From contig JBCCHB010000112.1 of the NCBI GenBank assembly GCA_039028975.1, forward strand, positions 1 to 57,194: a stretch of DNA of 57,194 nucleotides, given 5' to 3'. The stretch is from JAHBNG01 sp039028975 (GTDB lineage Bacteria; Chloroflexota; Anaerolineae; Caldilineales; Caldilineaceae). Below the pieces are notes generated by a model, which did no database searches, was not told the DNA's origin, and worked only from the letters and a program-made list of their open reading frames with translations. This document shows, one piece after another, positions 26,644 to 35,895 of this stretch. The position numbers and the translations under genes were made by a program. The stretch's first letter is position 1, and the number at the start of each line of letters is the position of its first letter.

Positions 26644-27134
26644 TTAGATTCTCCTCTTTATCAGTGGTGTGGGGAATGTATACTGCACTGAAAATAACAA
26701 AGATGATAAGAGTAAAAAGATAAAAAAACCTGCGTAATCTTCTAATTTTTGTTCGATTTTCATCCGTCTGCGGTGCAGTTGAATGAATGATTATTTGCCC
26801 TGTAAATTAAACAAAGATGAAAAGATTAGAAAGATTAAGAATCTGTGAAATCTTCTAATCTTTGTTCGATTTTCATCATACCGTGGTGCAGTTGGATTGA
26901 AAAATGTCTGCCCTGTAAATTAAACAAAGATGATAAGACTAGAAAGATTAAGAATCTGTGAAATCTTCTAATCTTTGTTCGATTTTCATCATGCTGTGGT
27001 GCAGTTGGGTTGATGAATGTCTGCCCTGAAATTAACAGGGATTTAAACGAAATTTGCTCAATCCGTGTTATCTTTGTGATTTTTATTTTTATTCCCCATG
27101 GTCCAGCCCTTTGCATGTTTAACTACGCTGCTGA
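26644..27134. other. Intergenic region dominated by a tandem array
   Basis: 491 bp with no believable gene. About 340 bp is the palindromic tandem repeat. A related degenerate fragment (GATTTTTATTTTTATTCC) follows it. ORFs across the array encode the repeat itself. Confidence 0.6.
26697..27036. repeat. Three tandem copies of a 113-114 bp palindromic unit
   Basis: Units start at 26697, 26811 and 26924 with ACAAAGATGA. Each has an AT-rich imperfect hairpin (GATTAGAAAGATT against AATCTTCTAATC, with outer GATGAAA and TTTTCATC) and then a unique segment GGTGCAGTTG...TGCCCTG. Copies 2 and 3 are nearly identical; copy 1 is more diverged. Confidence 0.9.
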
Positions 27135-27758
27135 TCAGACGTCATTCTTTTGCAAAATACAGATGGGCGCAGCATGATTTTCGCCTATAATATAGTCGAA
27201 TACATCTGCTGCCAATAGCTCAATAATACCTTGCTCTTCCAGCAAGTCGATTGCAGCTTTATAGTTCCGACCATCGGTGTAATTATCCCGTATAGTCAAG
27301 CAGAGGATGCCACCCGGTTTGGTAATCTGAATTAGCTCTGAGAGTACGGTCGTGGGGATAAGGCGCCCAAGAATTCCGACTGAAATAACCGCGTCGTATT
27401 TCTCTGGCAAATGATCAAATCGTTTGGTTAGATCGAGCAAAAAGAGTTTTCTATAACAGTCGTGTTGCTGGGCCAAATCCATCATACCTTGGGAAATATC
27501 GGCACCGTGGATTGCGGAATAACCCATCCGCTTCAACTCCGCACCCACTTTACCAGTCCCACAACCCGCATCTAGAATAAGGCTGCGAGTCTCTGGCAAA
27601 TAACGAGCCAATTGATGGGCTGCGGAGAGGGGGCCAACGTATCCTAGTTCGTCTAAATCGGCATCGTAGGCTGAGGACCATTTGTCGTAAATGCTCTTCT
27701 GCTCAGATGGATCAGCTGCACTTCGCGCACGCTCGAGAAATCTACTGTGATGGGTCAT
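27135..27758 (-). CDS. Class I SAM-dependent methyltransferase
   Basis: 207 residues. The N-terminal segment YDKWSSAYDADLDELGY and motif I LILDAGCGTGKVG near 60-72 fit the METTL27/WBSCR27-like methyltransferases. IHGADISQGMMDLA is motif II and YDAVISVGIL motif IV. Substrate unknown. It begins 2 bp after the RNB ribonuclease stop and lacks a strong ribosome site, so it is probably translated by coupling. Confidence 0.85.
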   Translation of the reverse strand: MTHHSRFLERARSAADPSEQKSIYDKWSSAYDADLDELGYVGPLSAAHQLARYLPETRSLILDAGCGTGKVGAELKRMGYSAIHGADISQGMMDLAQQHDCYRKLFLLDLTKRFDHLPEKYDAVISVGILGRLIPTTVLSELIQITKPGGILCLTIRDNYTDGRNYKAAIDLLEEQGIIELLAADVFDYIIGENHAAPICILQKNDV

Positions 27759-27760
27759 CG

Positions 27761-29614
27761 CTATTTTTCGATGCGAAAACGGGCCTCAAGGGCTGGCAGA
27801 TCAACACTCTGGAGTTCAATCTGCAGCACACTATCCAGCCCTCGATCTTGTAGTCCAAATAGGCTGGTCTCTAATGCTAACTCGGGAATCAATACAGTGC
27901 TGCGCGCACCGCGCTGCTCGACAATGATTCCTTCCCCTTGCCATGTGGGATTTTGCATGAGATAGACAAGTACCCAATGACGAATCGACAACCTTTCAGA
28001 CCGTCGGATGCCACCAATGACTGCGTTTGCCGCCCCGACTCGTTCTAACAGGGCCTTTTCGCTCAGGGGTTCTTCGCCCCGCAGATGGGAACGCACCTGC
28101 TGGTGAACCACTAGATCCAGATAGCGACGGAGAGGGCTGGTCGCTTGGACGTAATGCTCCATGCCCAAACCAGAATGGGGCTCTGGGCTACTCCGTTGGC
28201 TACTTGGACGCATAGACTTACGCAACGCAAACATAGCACTTAGGCTATAAGGATCGCTGGTATTGTAATCATGCTCTTCGTCAGGCGGCGGCTGAGTACT
28301 ATAAGGAATGGGGATATTATGGGCTTGGGCATAACTGGCCACGGCCGCACCCGTCATTAACATGGCCTCCCGCACAAGATCTCGGCTGCGTAGGCTTGGT
28401 AAGGAGAGCACCTCAACGTTTCCACTACCTCTATCGTCCCGGCTCACCCGTACTTTGACCTCTGGGAGATTGATTACAACAGCGCCGTTGGCTAGGCGGT
28501 ACTCTTCAAAGCGCCGAGCCAATTCATAGAGCGGTTCAAATTCAGGGTTTTGGATTTGGCGCTCCACCTCATCATAAGAGAGGCGGGTAACCCGTACCCA
28601 ACTCGGCACGATCTCCACATTTAGGATTTCCGCATCTTCATTTGTGTCAATGCCAAAGGAGAGAGCCGGCGAGACTTCATGTAGCCCCAATCCCAACAGA
28701 TGGACAGATTTGGGCGGCAACATCGGGACAGTCTGTTCTGGCAAGTACAGATTTGTGCCCCGACTGCGTGCTTCTAAATCAGCAGGGCTATCGGGCGCAA
28801 CCAGAGCGGCTACATCAGCAATATGGACCCACAGACGACCGTTATCCCAACTCACCGCATCGTCTGGATCCTGATTACCTGCATCATCAATAGCATATGC
28901 TGCCAAGTGGGTTAGATCGCGCCGCTCTTCTTCAGGCAAGTCTGGTAAAGCCAGATCGGATGTTTCGGTTACTACATCAAAGCGGTCAGGATAGGGGTTG
29001 TTGAACTCACTCCAATAACCCAGTTGTAACAAGAAGGCATGGGCATTTTCAGGCGTTTCGGTACGCCCCAGCGAGCGCAGCACCCGGCTCTGCTCTTTCT
29101 GTTCTTGTGCTAAGGCAACTACATCATAAAGATATCGCTCATCTTCAGGCGCGTATTGGTTCTGAGCAGCCCGCGATAAGAATGCAGACCATGCTTCCGC
29201 CTCGGCAGCTTTGTGGGCGCGCGTGGTGCGAATCTGTTCGACAGCCTCTTCTTCGTGGACGGAAATTTCTTCGGGCGTGCCACTGAACAAGAGTCCATCA
29301 TGAACAAGTTCCCACGTTGCCCACGCCGTAGCAGGCGTATACGCGTTGTAGATTAGATCCGCCAACTCTTCCAGCGTAGTCTTTTCACCAGCAAGCAACT
29401 CCCAGGCCGACTCAATATCACCGCTGCAATCAGCAAGTGCATTGAGGCTGTCAATTGGTCCTGGGTGGAGCAGCATCACATCTTTTGTGCGCACACTGTA
29501 CTGTTGACCATTTTGGCCCTGAATGGAGATTTTCTTACTTTGAATGCCGGAAATGCGCGCAGGTTGCTGTTTGTAGAGGACAAGATTGCCTGGACGTAAA
29601 AGTTCATCGCTCAT
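27761..29614 (-). CDS. RNB-domain ribonuclease (RNase II/R family)
   Basis: 617 residues. The RNB catalytic centre is IDDAGNQDPDDAVSW near residues 241-255 with the four-Asp pattern, followed by VHIADVAALVAP and GTNLYLPEQTVPMLPP. HYVQATSPLRRYLDLVVHQQ is the conserved RNB C-terminal motif. The N-terminal part (1-230) has an SH3-like start (GNLVLYKQQPARISGIQ) instead of cold-shock domains, and the C-terminal S1 part is short, so it is a compact, non-canonical member. It degrades RNA 3' to 5'. A -10 box 8 bases before ATG suggests a leaderless transcript. Confidence 0.9.
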   Translation of the reverse strand: MSDELLRPGNLVLYKQQPARISGIQSKKISIQGQNGQQYSVRTKDVMLLHPGPIDSLNALADCSGDIESAWELLAGEKTTLEELADLIYNAYTPATAWATWELVHDGLLFSGTPEEISVHEEEAVEQIRTTRAHKAAEAEAWSAFLSRAAQNQYAPEDERYLYDVVALAQEQKEQSRVLRSLGRTETPENAHAFLLQLGYWSEFNNPYPDRFDVVTETSDLALPDLPEEERRDLTHLAAYAIDDAGNQDPDDAVSWDNGRLWVHIADVAALVAPDSPADLEARSRGTNLYLPEQTVPMLPPKSVHLLGLGLHEVSPALSFGIDTNEDAEILNVEIVPSWVRVTRLSYDEVERQIQNPEFEPLYELARRFEEYRLANGAVVINLPEVKVRVSRDDRGSGNVEVLSLPSLRSRDLVREAMLMTGAAVASYAQAHNIPIPYSTQPPPDEEHDYNTSDPYSLSAMFALRKSMRPSSQRSSPEPHSGLGMEHYVQATSPLRRYLDLVVHQQVRSHLRGEEPLSEKALLERVGAANAVIGGIRRSERLSIRHWVLVYLMQNPTWQGEGIIVEQRGARSTVLIPELALETSLFGLQDRGLDSVLQIELQSVDLPALEARFRIEK

Positions 29615-29622
29615 AACAAACC

Positions 29623-29628
29623 ATTATA
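29623..29628 (-). promoter_or_regulatory. Consensus -10 box close to the RNB start
   Basis: On the minus strand TATAAT ends 8 bases before the ATG at 29614, with TTCGGT 18 bp further upstream. No Shine-Dalgarno is present. This layout predicts a leaderless or near-leaderless mRNA. Confidence 0.5.
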
Positions 29629-29675
29629 ACAGTCTAGAGGCACTTTACCGAAGTTGAGGTAAGGCAAACGTTTTC

Positions 29676-30797
29676 TTAGTACTCGATTCCAGCCTGTGCC
29701 CGGATCCCCTGTTCGGTAAACGGATGCTTGATTTCCTTCATTTCGGTCACTAAATCGGCAAAGTCGATCAGCGTTTGAGGCGCGCTACGCCCTGTAATAA
29801 TGAGGTGGAGCATAGGGGGCTTATTTTCGCGTAGCCAATCTACTACTTCTTGGGCATCCAGCCAGCCATAATGAAGCAGGTAGGTAAATTCATCTAGCAG
29901 CAGCAGGTCGTACTCACCATTGGTAATGCGTTCTTGGGCAAGCTGCCAACCATACCGGGCCTTGCTGACCGTTTCGTCTTGATCTTGGCTTGTCCAAGTC
30001 CAGCCGTCGCCAGTGGAAATCCAATCGATTTGCCCCATACGTTCAGCCGCTTTAATCTCACCAAAGCGGGCATTCTCATTCTTTAGGAATTGAAGGACAC
30101 CAATTTTCATCTTGCGACCCCAGGCCCGGGTCATTACACCCAATGCTGCTGTCGTTTTTCCTTTTCCGTCTCCCGTGTTGACAATGACCAACCCCTTCTT
30201 CTTTTTGGCTCGCCTTACCGCACGGCGAACCTCCTCGGCTTGGCTTTCACGATCGATAAAAGCATCAGTGGATTCGGTGGCTAGCGTTCCGGCTTCTCGT
30301 TCTGCCGCTTCTGACTCTACCGCGGGAATCTGGTTACCCTCCACTTCCTGACTATCTACAATCTCTTCGACGATAAATGGCTCGTCATCACGTAGCTGGG
30401 GAGCGTAAAGTGGTGTTTGCTCCTGGGGATAATGGTTATGAAAAATCAGTTCATGGACCGGATCGCCACCCAAGACGTGTTCATGGTAAATTCGTTCCAG
30501 CTTCGCTTTGTCCACATGAGAATACCAAGTCCCCTCTGGGTAGACTACCACTAGAGGGCCATCCTGACAGACTCCCATGCAATCGGTTAATGTACACTTT
30601 ACTCGTTCTGGATTGCGCAGCTTGTTACGCCCATGCTCTTTGTTTAGCTCGCCAAGCCGCTTGTGAAGTGCTTCAGCTGCTTCGGGTTCACAGCAGAGCC
30701 CATGATTGCAGATGAAAAGATGACGCCCGTAGGGCCGCATGGTTGGCTTCGCCGCTGGTTGAGATAGAGATTGAGGTTTCGTCAGTTGATTGGCCAT
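29676..30797 (-). CDS. cobO: [2Fe-2S] ferredoxin domain fused to cob(I)yrinic acid a,c-diamide adenosyltransferase
   Basis: 373 residues. Residues about 20-120 are a thioredoxin-like [2Fe-2S] ferredoxin (RHLFICNHGLCCEPEAAE; cluster cysteines also in CTLTDCMGVCQDGP; VVVYPEGTWYSHV). A charged linker of about 75 residues follows. From about 200 is the CobO/BtuR adenosyltransferase: Walker A VNTGDGKGKTTAALGV near 203, DLLLLDEFTYLLHYGW, and the C-terminal MKEIKHPFTEQGIRAQAGIEY. The enzyme transfers the 5'-deoxyadenosyl group of ATP to cob(I)yrinate. The ferredoxin domain may supply electrons for Co(II) to Co(I) reduction; this is inference. Last gene of the cobalamin operon, 102 bp after cobU. Confidence 0.9.
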   Translation of the reverse strand: MANQLTKPQSLSQPAAKPTMRPYGRHLFICNHGLCCEPEAAEALHKRLGELNKEHGRNKLRNPERVKCTLTDCMGVCQDGPLVVVYPEGTWYSHVDKAKLERIYHEHVLGGDPVHELIFHNHYPQEQTPLYAPQLRDDEPFIVEEIVDSQEVEGNQIPAVESEAAEREAGTLATESTDAFIDRESQAEEVRRAVRRAKKKKGLVIVNTGDGKGKTTAALGVMTRAWGRKMKIGVLQFLKNENARFGEIKAAERMGQIDWISTGDGWTWTSQDQDETVSKARYGWQLAQERITNGEYDLLLLDEFTYLLHYGWLDAQEVVDWLRENKPPMLHLIITGRSAPQTLIDFADLVTEMKEIKHPFTEQGIRAQAGIEY

Positions 30798-30899
30798 AGT
30801 GAATGTTTTGAATAAAGCTTGATGCCGATATTAGTTGAGTTCCTAATACTTTTTAAGTCACCCATCATTTCGCACTGTCGCTTGTTTGCCTACTGATAT

Positions 30900-31454
30900 T
30901 CATTCCTTCACAATCATAGGCAAACCTGCAACCATAAAGAGTACCTTCTCTGCTATCTGGGCCAGCCTCTGATTGGCTCGACCCAGTAGATCTCGATATG
31001 CACGCCCCAACGGATAGGGGGGGACCAACCCCAACCCTACTTCATTGGAGACGATAAGAAAGTGAGCCTCTGTAGATTGAATACATTGAATTAACCCATC
31101 GGTCTCGCGATTAATGGTTACCTCAACCTCCGGCGCAAAGGGATCGTCAAAAGGCAAGAGTAGGTTGGAGGTCAAGACCGTTAGGCAGTCGAGCAAGACG
31201 ACTTTTTCTGGCAGTTGGCTCGTAGCATAATGCTTCTCGATGGCTAACGCTGCTTGGTTAGGAGCCTCCACCGTGGACCAGCCAGCAGGACGCTCGGCTT
31301 GGTGCTGGGCAATGCGAGCCTTCATCTCATCATCAAATGGTTGAGCCGTGGCCACATATAGCACTGAATCTCCACCGATCTCGGCGGCTAGCTTCTCTGC
31401 ATGATGGCTCTTGCCGCTACGCGCGCCACCAAGGATCAATGTTAAGGTTCCCAT
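30900..31454 (-). CDS. cobU: Adenosylcobinamide kinase / adenosylcobinamide-phosphate guanylyltransferase
   Basis: 184 residues. Phosphorylates adenosylcobinamide and transfers GMP to it in nucleotide-loop assembly. The P-loop is LILGGARSGKSHHAEKLA at residues 6-23. YVATAQPFDDEMKARIAQHQAERPAGW contains the conserved kinase/guanylyl-acceptor His region. VVLLDCLTVLTSNLL is Walker B, and IVSNEVGLGLVPPYPLGRAYRDLLGRANQ is the family signature. The ATG overlaps the cbiB stop (TAATG), so translation is coupled. Confidence 0.95.
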   Translation of the reverse strand: MGTLTLILGGARSGKSHHAEKLAAEIGGDSVLYVATAQPFDDEMKARIAQHQAERPAGWSTVEAPNQAALAIEKHYATSQLPEKVVLLDCLTVLTSNLLLPFDDPFAPEVEVTINRETDGLIQCIQSTEAHFLIVSNEVGLGLVPPYPLGRAYRDLLGRANQRLAQIAEKVLFMVAGLPMIVKE

Positions 31455-32461
31455 TAGATTTCAGAGTCAATCCGATTTCGATGTTGCATTTGCCATACCA
31501 GGCTTACTATGGTTCCTATGGAAACGGCCACACCAACCACAAGCCGCACCAGCCAAATCGCCCGGTCGATATCTGTCCAATGGGCGCGGCGTTGCCCTTC
31601 TCCTAGTGAATAATGATCAACTTTATCCAACTCCACTTCCAAGGCACCCGCTGTGGCAGCCATCGGATGTCCAGCATTTGGGCTGCTGGTTTTGCCGGCA
31701 TCTCGGCGCCAGATTGCCCATGCATTCTGGCGCGACCCATTGATTGTTGGAGCGCTGAAGATCATCAAAAGAGCTGTTAAACGAGCTGGCACAATATTGG
31801 CCATATCATCTAAGCGAGCAGGAGCCTTTCCTAGCCATTCACGGGCGGCATCTCGGTAGCCCAACATAGCATCTGCGGTATTCAAAAAGCGATAGGCATA
31901 GGCCGCAGGCAAACCGCCAATCGCATAAAAGAAGAGCGGCGCAATCACACTATCCGACGTGTTTTCTGCCAATGATTCGATAGTTGCTGCCGCGACCTGT
32001 GATTCATCTAATTGGGTCGTATCCCGACTGACTAGGTGCCAGCCAAGCTGCTGCCGCGCTTCATCCAAATTCCCTTGGGATAGGGGGATTTTGACTGCTT
32101 CACCCGCTTTTAGCAATCCGCCCAGTGAAAAGACCATCTTGAGCAGATATGCTTCCAGCAGCATGGTCAGGGGCTTTGGCACTCTCCGACTGAACCAGAG
32201 CAGCAGGCCACCAATTATCCCGCAAATTGACCCACCTCCTATGGCAATCAGCGTACCGTAGAAAAATTGAGCAATCCGACCGTGCTTAGGTGCCTGTTTT
32301 TGTAAGAAACCAATGGCCGCTCCCATCCACGCCACAGGGTGCCAGCGATTGGTGGGATCGCCTAAAGTTACATCAAGTACAAGAGCCAATGGCAAAACCA
32401 AACAGCTCCAAGCGCGGCTCGACACGACATTGGAAGGCTCTTTCCGTGCATTCTGCTTCAT
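31454..32461 (-). CDS. cbiB: Adenosylcobinamide-phosphate synthase
   Basis: 335 residues, an integral membrane protein that attaches aminopropanol (or its phosphate) to adenosylcobyric acid. The family opening is LDVTLGDPTNRWHPVAWMG near 28-46. RDTTQLDESQVAAATIESLAENTSDSVIAPLFFY near 145-180 is the core signature, followed by NTADAMLGYRD. Several hydrophobic helices are present, the last (LVVGVAVSIGTIVSLVW) near the C-terminus. It begins 10 bp after cobQ. Confidence 0.94.
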   Translation of the reverse strand: MKQNARKEPSNVVSSRAWSCLVLPLALVLDVTLGDPTNRWHPVAWMGAAIGFLQKQAPKHGRIAQFFYGTLIAIGGGSICGIIGGLLLWFSRRVPKPLTMLLEAYLLKMVFSLGGLLKAGEAVKIPLSQGNLDEARQQLGWHLVSRDTTQLDESQVAAATIESLAENTSDSVIAPLFFYAIGGLPAAYAYRFLNTADAMLGYRDAAREWLGKAPARLDDMANIVPARLTALLMIFSAPTINGSRQNAWAIWRRDAGKTSSPNAGHPMAATAGALEVELDKVDHYSLGEGQRRAHWTDIDRAIWLVRLVVGVAVSIGTIVSLVWQMQHRNRIDSEI

Positions 32462-32471
32462 TGTCTTTGCT

Positions 32472-34001
32472 TCATTGATTTTCTTTGATCAATGCTTCAA
32501 TCACTGGCCAACCAATCCTCTCTTCTACAGCATCTGCTAAGCGATCGTACTCTTGTTCCCGAATTTGCTGCATGGAATAGGGAGTACCTTCCCAGCCAAG
32601 GCTCTGGAGCCAGTTGCGACGAAATTCATCGTTTTCGAAGATGCCATGAAGATACGTTCCCCAGATCTTTCCATCGTTTGTCGAGGCTCCATCGGCAATC
32701 TCGACAGGCTGACTGCCGCGGCGGATGATTGTACCAAATGGCTCGATGCTGTCAAAATAGGTTGTGTCGCCGACGTGAATCTCATAACCATGGACAATCT
32801 CACCGTGGCGCAGCCTAAGCTGGGCTTGATGGGTCTGTTTGCTCTGATTCAACTCTGTGTATACGGGCAACAGACCCAGCCCACCTACATGTTTATTTGG
32901 CGGTCCCTCCATACCAAATGGATCCGCCAAGGTGCGACCCAGAATCTGATATCCACCGCAGATGCCCACGACAACAACCCCCTGGGCTGCCGCTGCCAGT
33001 ATCGGCATATCCAACTTTCGCTCTCGCATCCACGCTAGATCAGCTAAGGTGACCTTGCTCCCTGGGATTAGAATGGCATGAGGGGTCCCTAGCTCCGCCG
33101 CGCTGGCCACAAAGCGCACCTGCACGCCTGGCTCCGCTTTGAGGGCATCAAATTCGTCAAAGTTGGCGATGTGGGGAAGGTGGATGACGACGATGTCGAT
33201 GTTCGAGTTGGTAGAGGACAAATGGTTTGGATTTTGCGTGACGAAAGCAGGCGCATCTTTCTGCAGTACGACTGCATCCTCATCTGCAATCTGGAGGTCG
33301 GGCAGATAGGGAATAATACCAAGAGTCGGAACGCCAAATGCTCTCTCTTGTAGTAGGGTTGTTGCATTGCCCAATAGTGCAGGATCGCCACGGAATTTGT
33401 TAATGAGGAATCCTTTGACCTGCGTTCGCTCCGCGGGATCCAACAAGAGCATGGTCCCCGCCAGCGCAGCAAAGACCCCTCCTCGATCAATGTCGCCTAC
33501 TAGCAAGCATGGTGCATTGGCATGACGAGCCATGGGCAGGTTAACAATATCCCCCTGCTTCAAATTGATCTCGGCAGGACTACCAGCGCCCTCCATCACA
33601 ATGACATCGAATTGACCGGCTAATCGATCATAAGCCACCTTTACCTCTTCCCAGAGCATCTTTTTAATATCGAACCAGTTTTTGGCTTCGATATGTCCTG
33701 CTACTTTACCGTTGAGAATAATTTGGCTGCGGCGGTTGGCCTCCGGCTTGAGCAGAACTGGATTCATGTCTGTATGAGGCGAGATTCCCGCTGCCTCTGC
33801 CTGCACCAGCTGTGCACGGCCCATCTCGCCACCCTCTGGCGTAACGCCCGCGTTGTTGCTCATATTCTGGGCCTTGAAGGGGGCTACCCGAATCCCACGC
33901 CGTGCCAAGATGCGACAGAATGCCGTGGCCAATAGGCTTTTACCTGCGTTCGAATGGGTACCCAATAACATGATTGCTGGGGTAAAGATTTTGTTTGTCA
34001 A
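32472..34001 (-). CDS. cobQ: Cobyric acid synthase
   Basis: 509 residues. Amidates four side chains of adenosylcobyrinic a,c-diamide using glutamine and ATP. The N-terminal dethiobiotin-synthetase-like ATPase has GTHSNAGKSLLATAFCRILARRG near 13-36 and PFKAQNMSNN. The C-terminal class I glutamine amidotransferase has VGICGGYQILGR with the nucleophilic Cys near 346, and a terminal WGTYLHGIFEND His. The start is a TTG at 34001, four bases after the DUF4058 stop; ATG 33971 would cut the first strand. Confidence 0.94.
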   Translation of the reverse strand: MTNKIFTPAIMLLGTHSNAGKSLLATAFCRILARRGIRVAPFKAQNMSNNAGVTPEGGEMGRAQLVQAEAAGISPHTDMNPVLLKPEANRRSQIILNGKVAGHIEAKNWFDIKKMLWEEVKVAYDRLAGQFDVIVMEGAGSPAEINLKQGDIVNLPMARHANAPCLLVGDIDRGGVFAALAGTMLLLDPAERTQVKGFLINKFRGDPALLGNATTLLQERAFGVPTLGIIPYLPDLQIADEDAVVLQKDAPAFVTQNPNHLSSTNSNIDIVVIHLPHIANFDEFDALKAEPGVQVRFVASAAELGTPHAILIPGSKVTLADLAWMRERKLDMPILAAAAQGVVVVGICGGYQILGRTLADPFGMEGPPNKHVGGLGLLPVYTELNQSKQTHQAQLRLRHGEIVHGYEIHVGDTTYFDSIEPFGTIIRRGSQPVEIADGASTNDGKIWGTYLHGIFENDEFRRNWLQSLGWEGTPYSMQQIREQEYDRLADAVEERIGWPVIEALIKENQ

Positions 34002-34004
34002 TGA

Positions 34005-34973
34005 TTAATTCACTTGTTGATTAAGATCTGCGACCCGTTTTTTTGCCTCATCTAGTTCTATTGCTTGGGTCTCCAAAGGCGTGTCTTCTAGGTTCACACG
34101 ACTAGCCGCTGCGCCGAGTACCGCTACCAGACGTTGTCCAATTCGTTTCTGGTCTGCTTTACTATAGCGATCAAGGTTCATCGGCCACTGACGATAGTCC
34201 ATGTCAAAGCCGTAGAGCGCTTCCTGAAAGGTTTTTTGATAGACTTTGTCAAAATCAAAAAGAACCCGATCGTCGGCATGAAGTGGGATCTCTACGGTGG
34301 GTATTGGCGTGTCCACATCAAACTGGTGTAGCGCAACTTGACCACTCTGAAAGGTTGGGCGCGGATCAAGTACAGCTATCCGATAAGGGTGGCTCTCTGT
34401 TTCTTCTTTGGTATAATCAGGTACATGTTCAAATGTAGAAGGCGTTTCATGTAAATAATCAATTTCGACAAAGACCAGCCCGCTTTGTAACAGCTTCTTC
34501 CGTTTGGATCGATAAGCCTGGGCATCAAGACCACCGCCTTTGTTGGATGGAGAGAGTAGCTCGACCCAAGCAACGGGAATGCTCAGATTTTCTTGCGTTA
34601 GTCGTTCATAGAGGGCAATGGCATAAAAAGGATGTTCAAACTCTTCATCATCTTCGATTAGTTCAACTAGCGGAAGGGTCTGAGTAGTAGAGAACCCTTT
34701 GGTCGGCTGTTGCAAGGAACGGTGCGGATCAAGATGACCGATGAGGATGTCTGCTCGAGGCAAACGGGGAGAATCCGTCACCCGCCGGATTTGTAGAGAT
34801 TCTTCAGTTTCCGCTGTATATCCCATGGGCCATAGCTGGCTCTTTAAGCCCATTAGCAGTTGCGCAATGTGTACGTTGTGAAACCGATTCCATCTGCCTA
34901 TCCCTTGCCACAGGCTATGCATATGGGCATTTATGCCGTGATACTGGTTTTTCTGTGAGTAGACAGCATTCAT
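34005..34973 (-). CDS. DUF4058 family protein at the head of the cobalamin operon
   Basis: 322 residues. DUF4058 is recognised from FHNVHIAQLLMGLKSQLWP, the central AWVELLSPSNKGGG...YRSKRKKLLQSGLVFVEIDYL and the closing DYRQWPM segment. Function of the family is unknown. GAGGGAG sits before ATG 34973, so this is preferred over ATG 34988 that lies inside the ribosome site region. Its stop is 3 bp from the cobQ start, so it is probably co-transcribed with the cobalamin genes. No cobalamin riboswitch was found upstream. Confidence 0.85.
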   Translation of the reverse strand: MNAVYSQKNQYHGINAHMHSLWQGIGRWNRFHNVHIAQLLMGLKSQLWPMGYTAETEESLQIRRVTDSPRLPRADILIGHLDPHRSLQQPTKGFSTTQTLPLVELIEDDEEFEHPFYAIALYERLTQENLSIPVAWVELLSPSNKGGGLDAQAYRSKRKKLLQSGLVFVEIDYLHETPSTFEHVPDYTKEETESHPYRIAVLDPRPTFQSGQVALHQFDVDTPIPTVEIPLHADDRVLFDFDKVYQKTFQEALYGFDMDYRQWPMNLDRYSKADQKRIGQRLVAVLGAAASRVNLEDTPLETQAIELDEAKKRVADLNQQVN

Positions 34974-35234
34974 TATCGACTCCCTCATTCAGACCGACAA
35001 CTCTTCATTTCTTAGATGATTATATACCCATCCGATCGCGGGAACAAGCTCTGTAGAGTGAGATGGCGCATTCTAGGTTTGGGGATAAGAAGAATTAGGA
35101 CCGCAGACCAATGTTTGCGCGGACCATCCCGGAATGGAGCCGCGTTTCCTAAAATTCGGGGCCTTCATATCACTATCCCCTAAATTGGGATTCATCTAGG
35201 CTGAGATGGAGGGATGACAAGGAACTAAATAATT

Positions 35235-35717
35235 ATGTCAATACTAAGTAACCCCCTGATCCGTACTGCAGAAGTCACCGATGTTGAGGCCATGAAACAG
35301 TGCGTTGAACTGGCCTACAAACCCTACATTTCACGTATCGGGAAGCCACCTGGTCCTATGCTGGACGATTACGTAACAGTTGTGAAGCGGCATCTGGCGT
35401 TTGTGGCCGAATGGCGAGAAGAGATCATCGGTATCCTTGTGTTAATCCAGCAAGAAAATTCTCTGTTACTCGATAATGTGGCTGTCCATCCAAGTGCCCA
35501 AGGGAAAGGCGTTGGGCGTCTACTTATGGCATTTGCGGAAGCCGAAGCCTGTAGGCGTAAATATAGTGTGCTCGATCTCTATACCCACGAGCATATGACA
35601 GAGAATATTACCCTCTATGAGCGCCTGGGATATGTGGAGAGAGAGCGGCGAACGGAAATGGGATACCAGCGTGTCTATATGCGTAAAACCTTGCCCGAGA
35701 TCTGTGATGACACATGA
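35235..35717 (+). CDS. GNAT-family N-acetyltransferase
   Basis: 160 residues. The acetyl-CoA pyrophosphate loop is HPSAQGKGVGRLLMAFAEAEA near 80-100, preceded by LLLDNVAV (beta 4) and followed by LYTHEHMTENITLYERLGYVE. The acceptor is unknown. AAGGA precedes the ATG at a suitable distance. It opens a plus-strand group but is separated from the sigma factor by 178 bp. Confidence 0.88.
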   Translation: MSILSNPLIRTAEVTDVEAMKQCVELAYKPYISRIGKPPGPMLDDYVTVVKRHLAFVAEWREEIIGILVLIQQENSLLLDNVAVHPSAQGKGVGRLLMAFAEAEACRRKYSVLDLYTHEHMTENITLYERLGYVERERRTEMGYQRVYMRKTLPEICDDT

Positions 35718-35895
35718 TCCTGGTGAATGGTAAACTCAATTCGCCAAGGTTGGTCACCTTTTCCCTACCATATGGCTCTATATTTGTATATTCTGCCATG
35801 TGCAACAGAAACCAACTCAACAGAGTAGGCTTCGGCCCTTGCGGCCATATGAATGCAGACAACCGATTCCATCATGTCCTTTCACGGAGAACAAT

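Noticed and set aside
26835..27116. Minus-strand ORF across the tandem array
   Set aside because: Its repeated peptide reflects the DNA repeat and it has no ribosome site.
34974..35234. Possible cobalamin riboswitch upstream of the cobalamin operon
   Set aside because: I looked for the conserved GCCACTG-type B12 box on the minus strand and did not see it.
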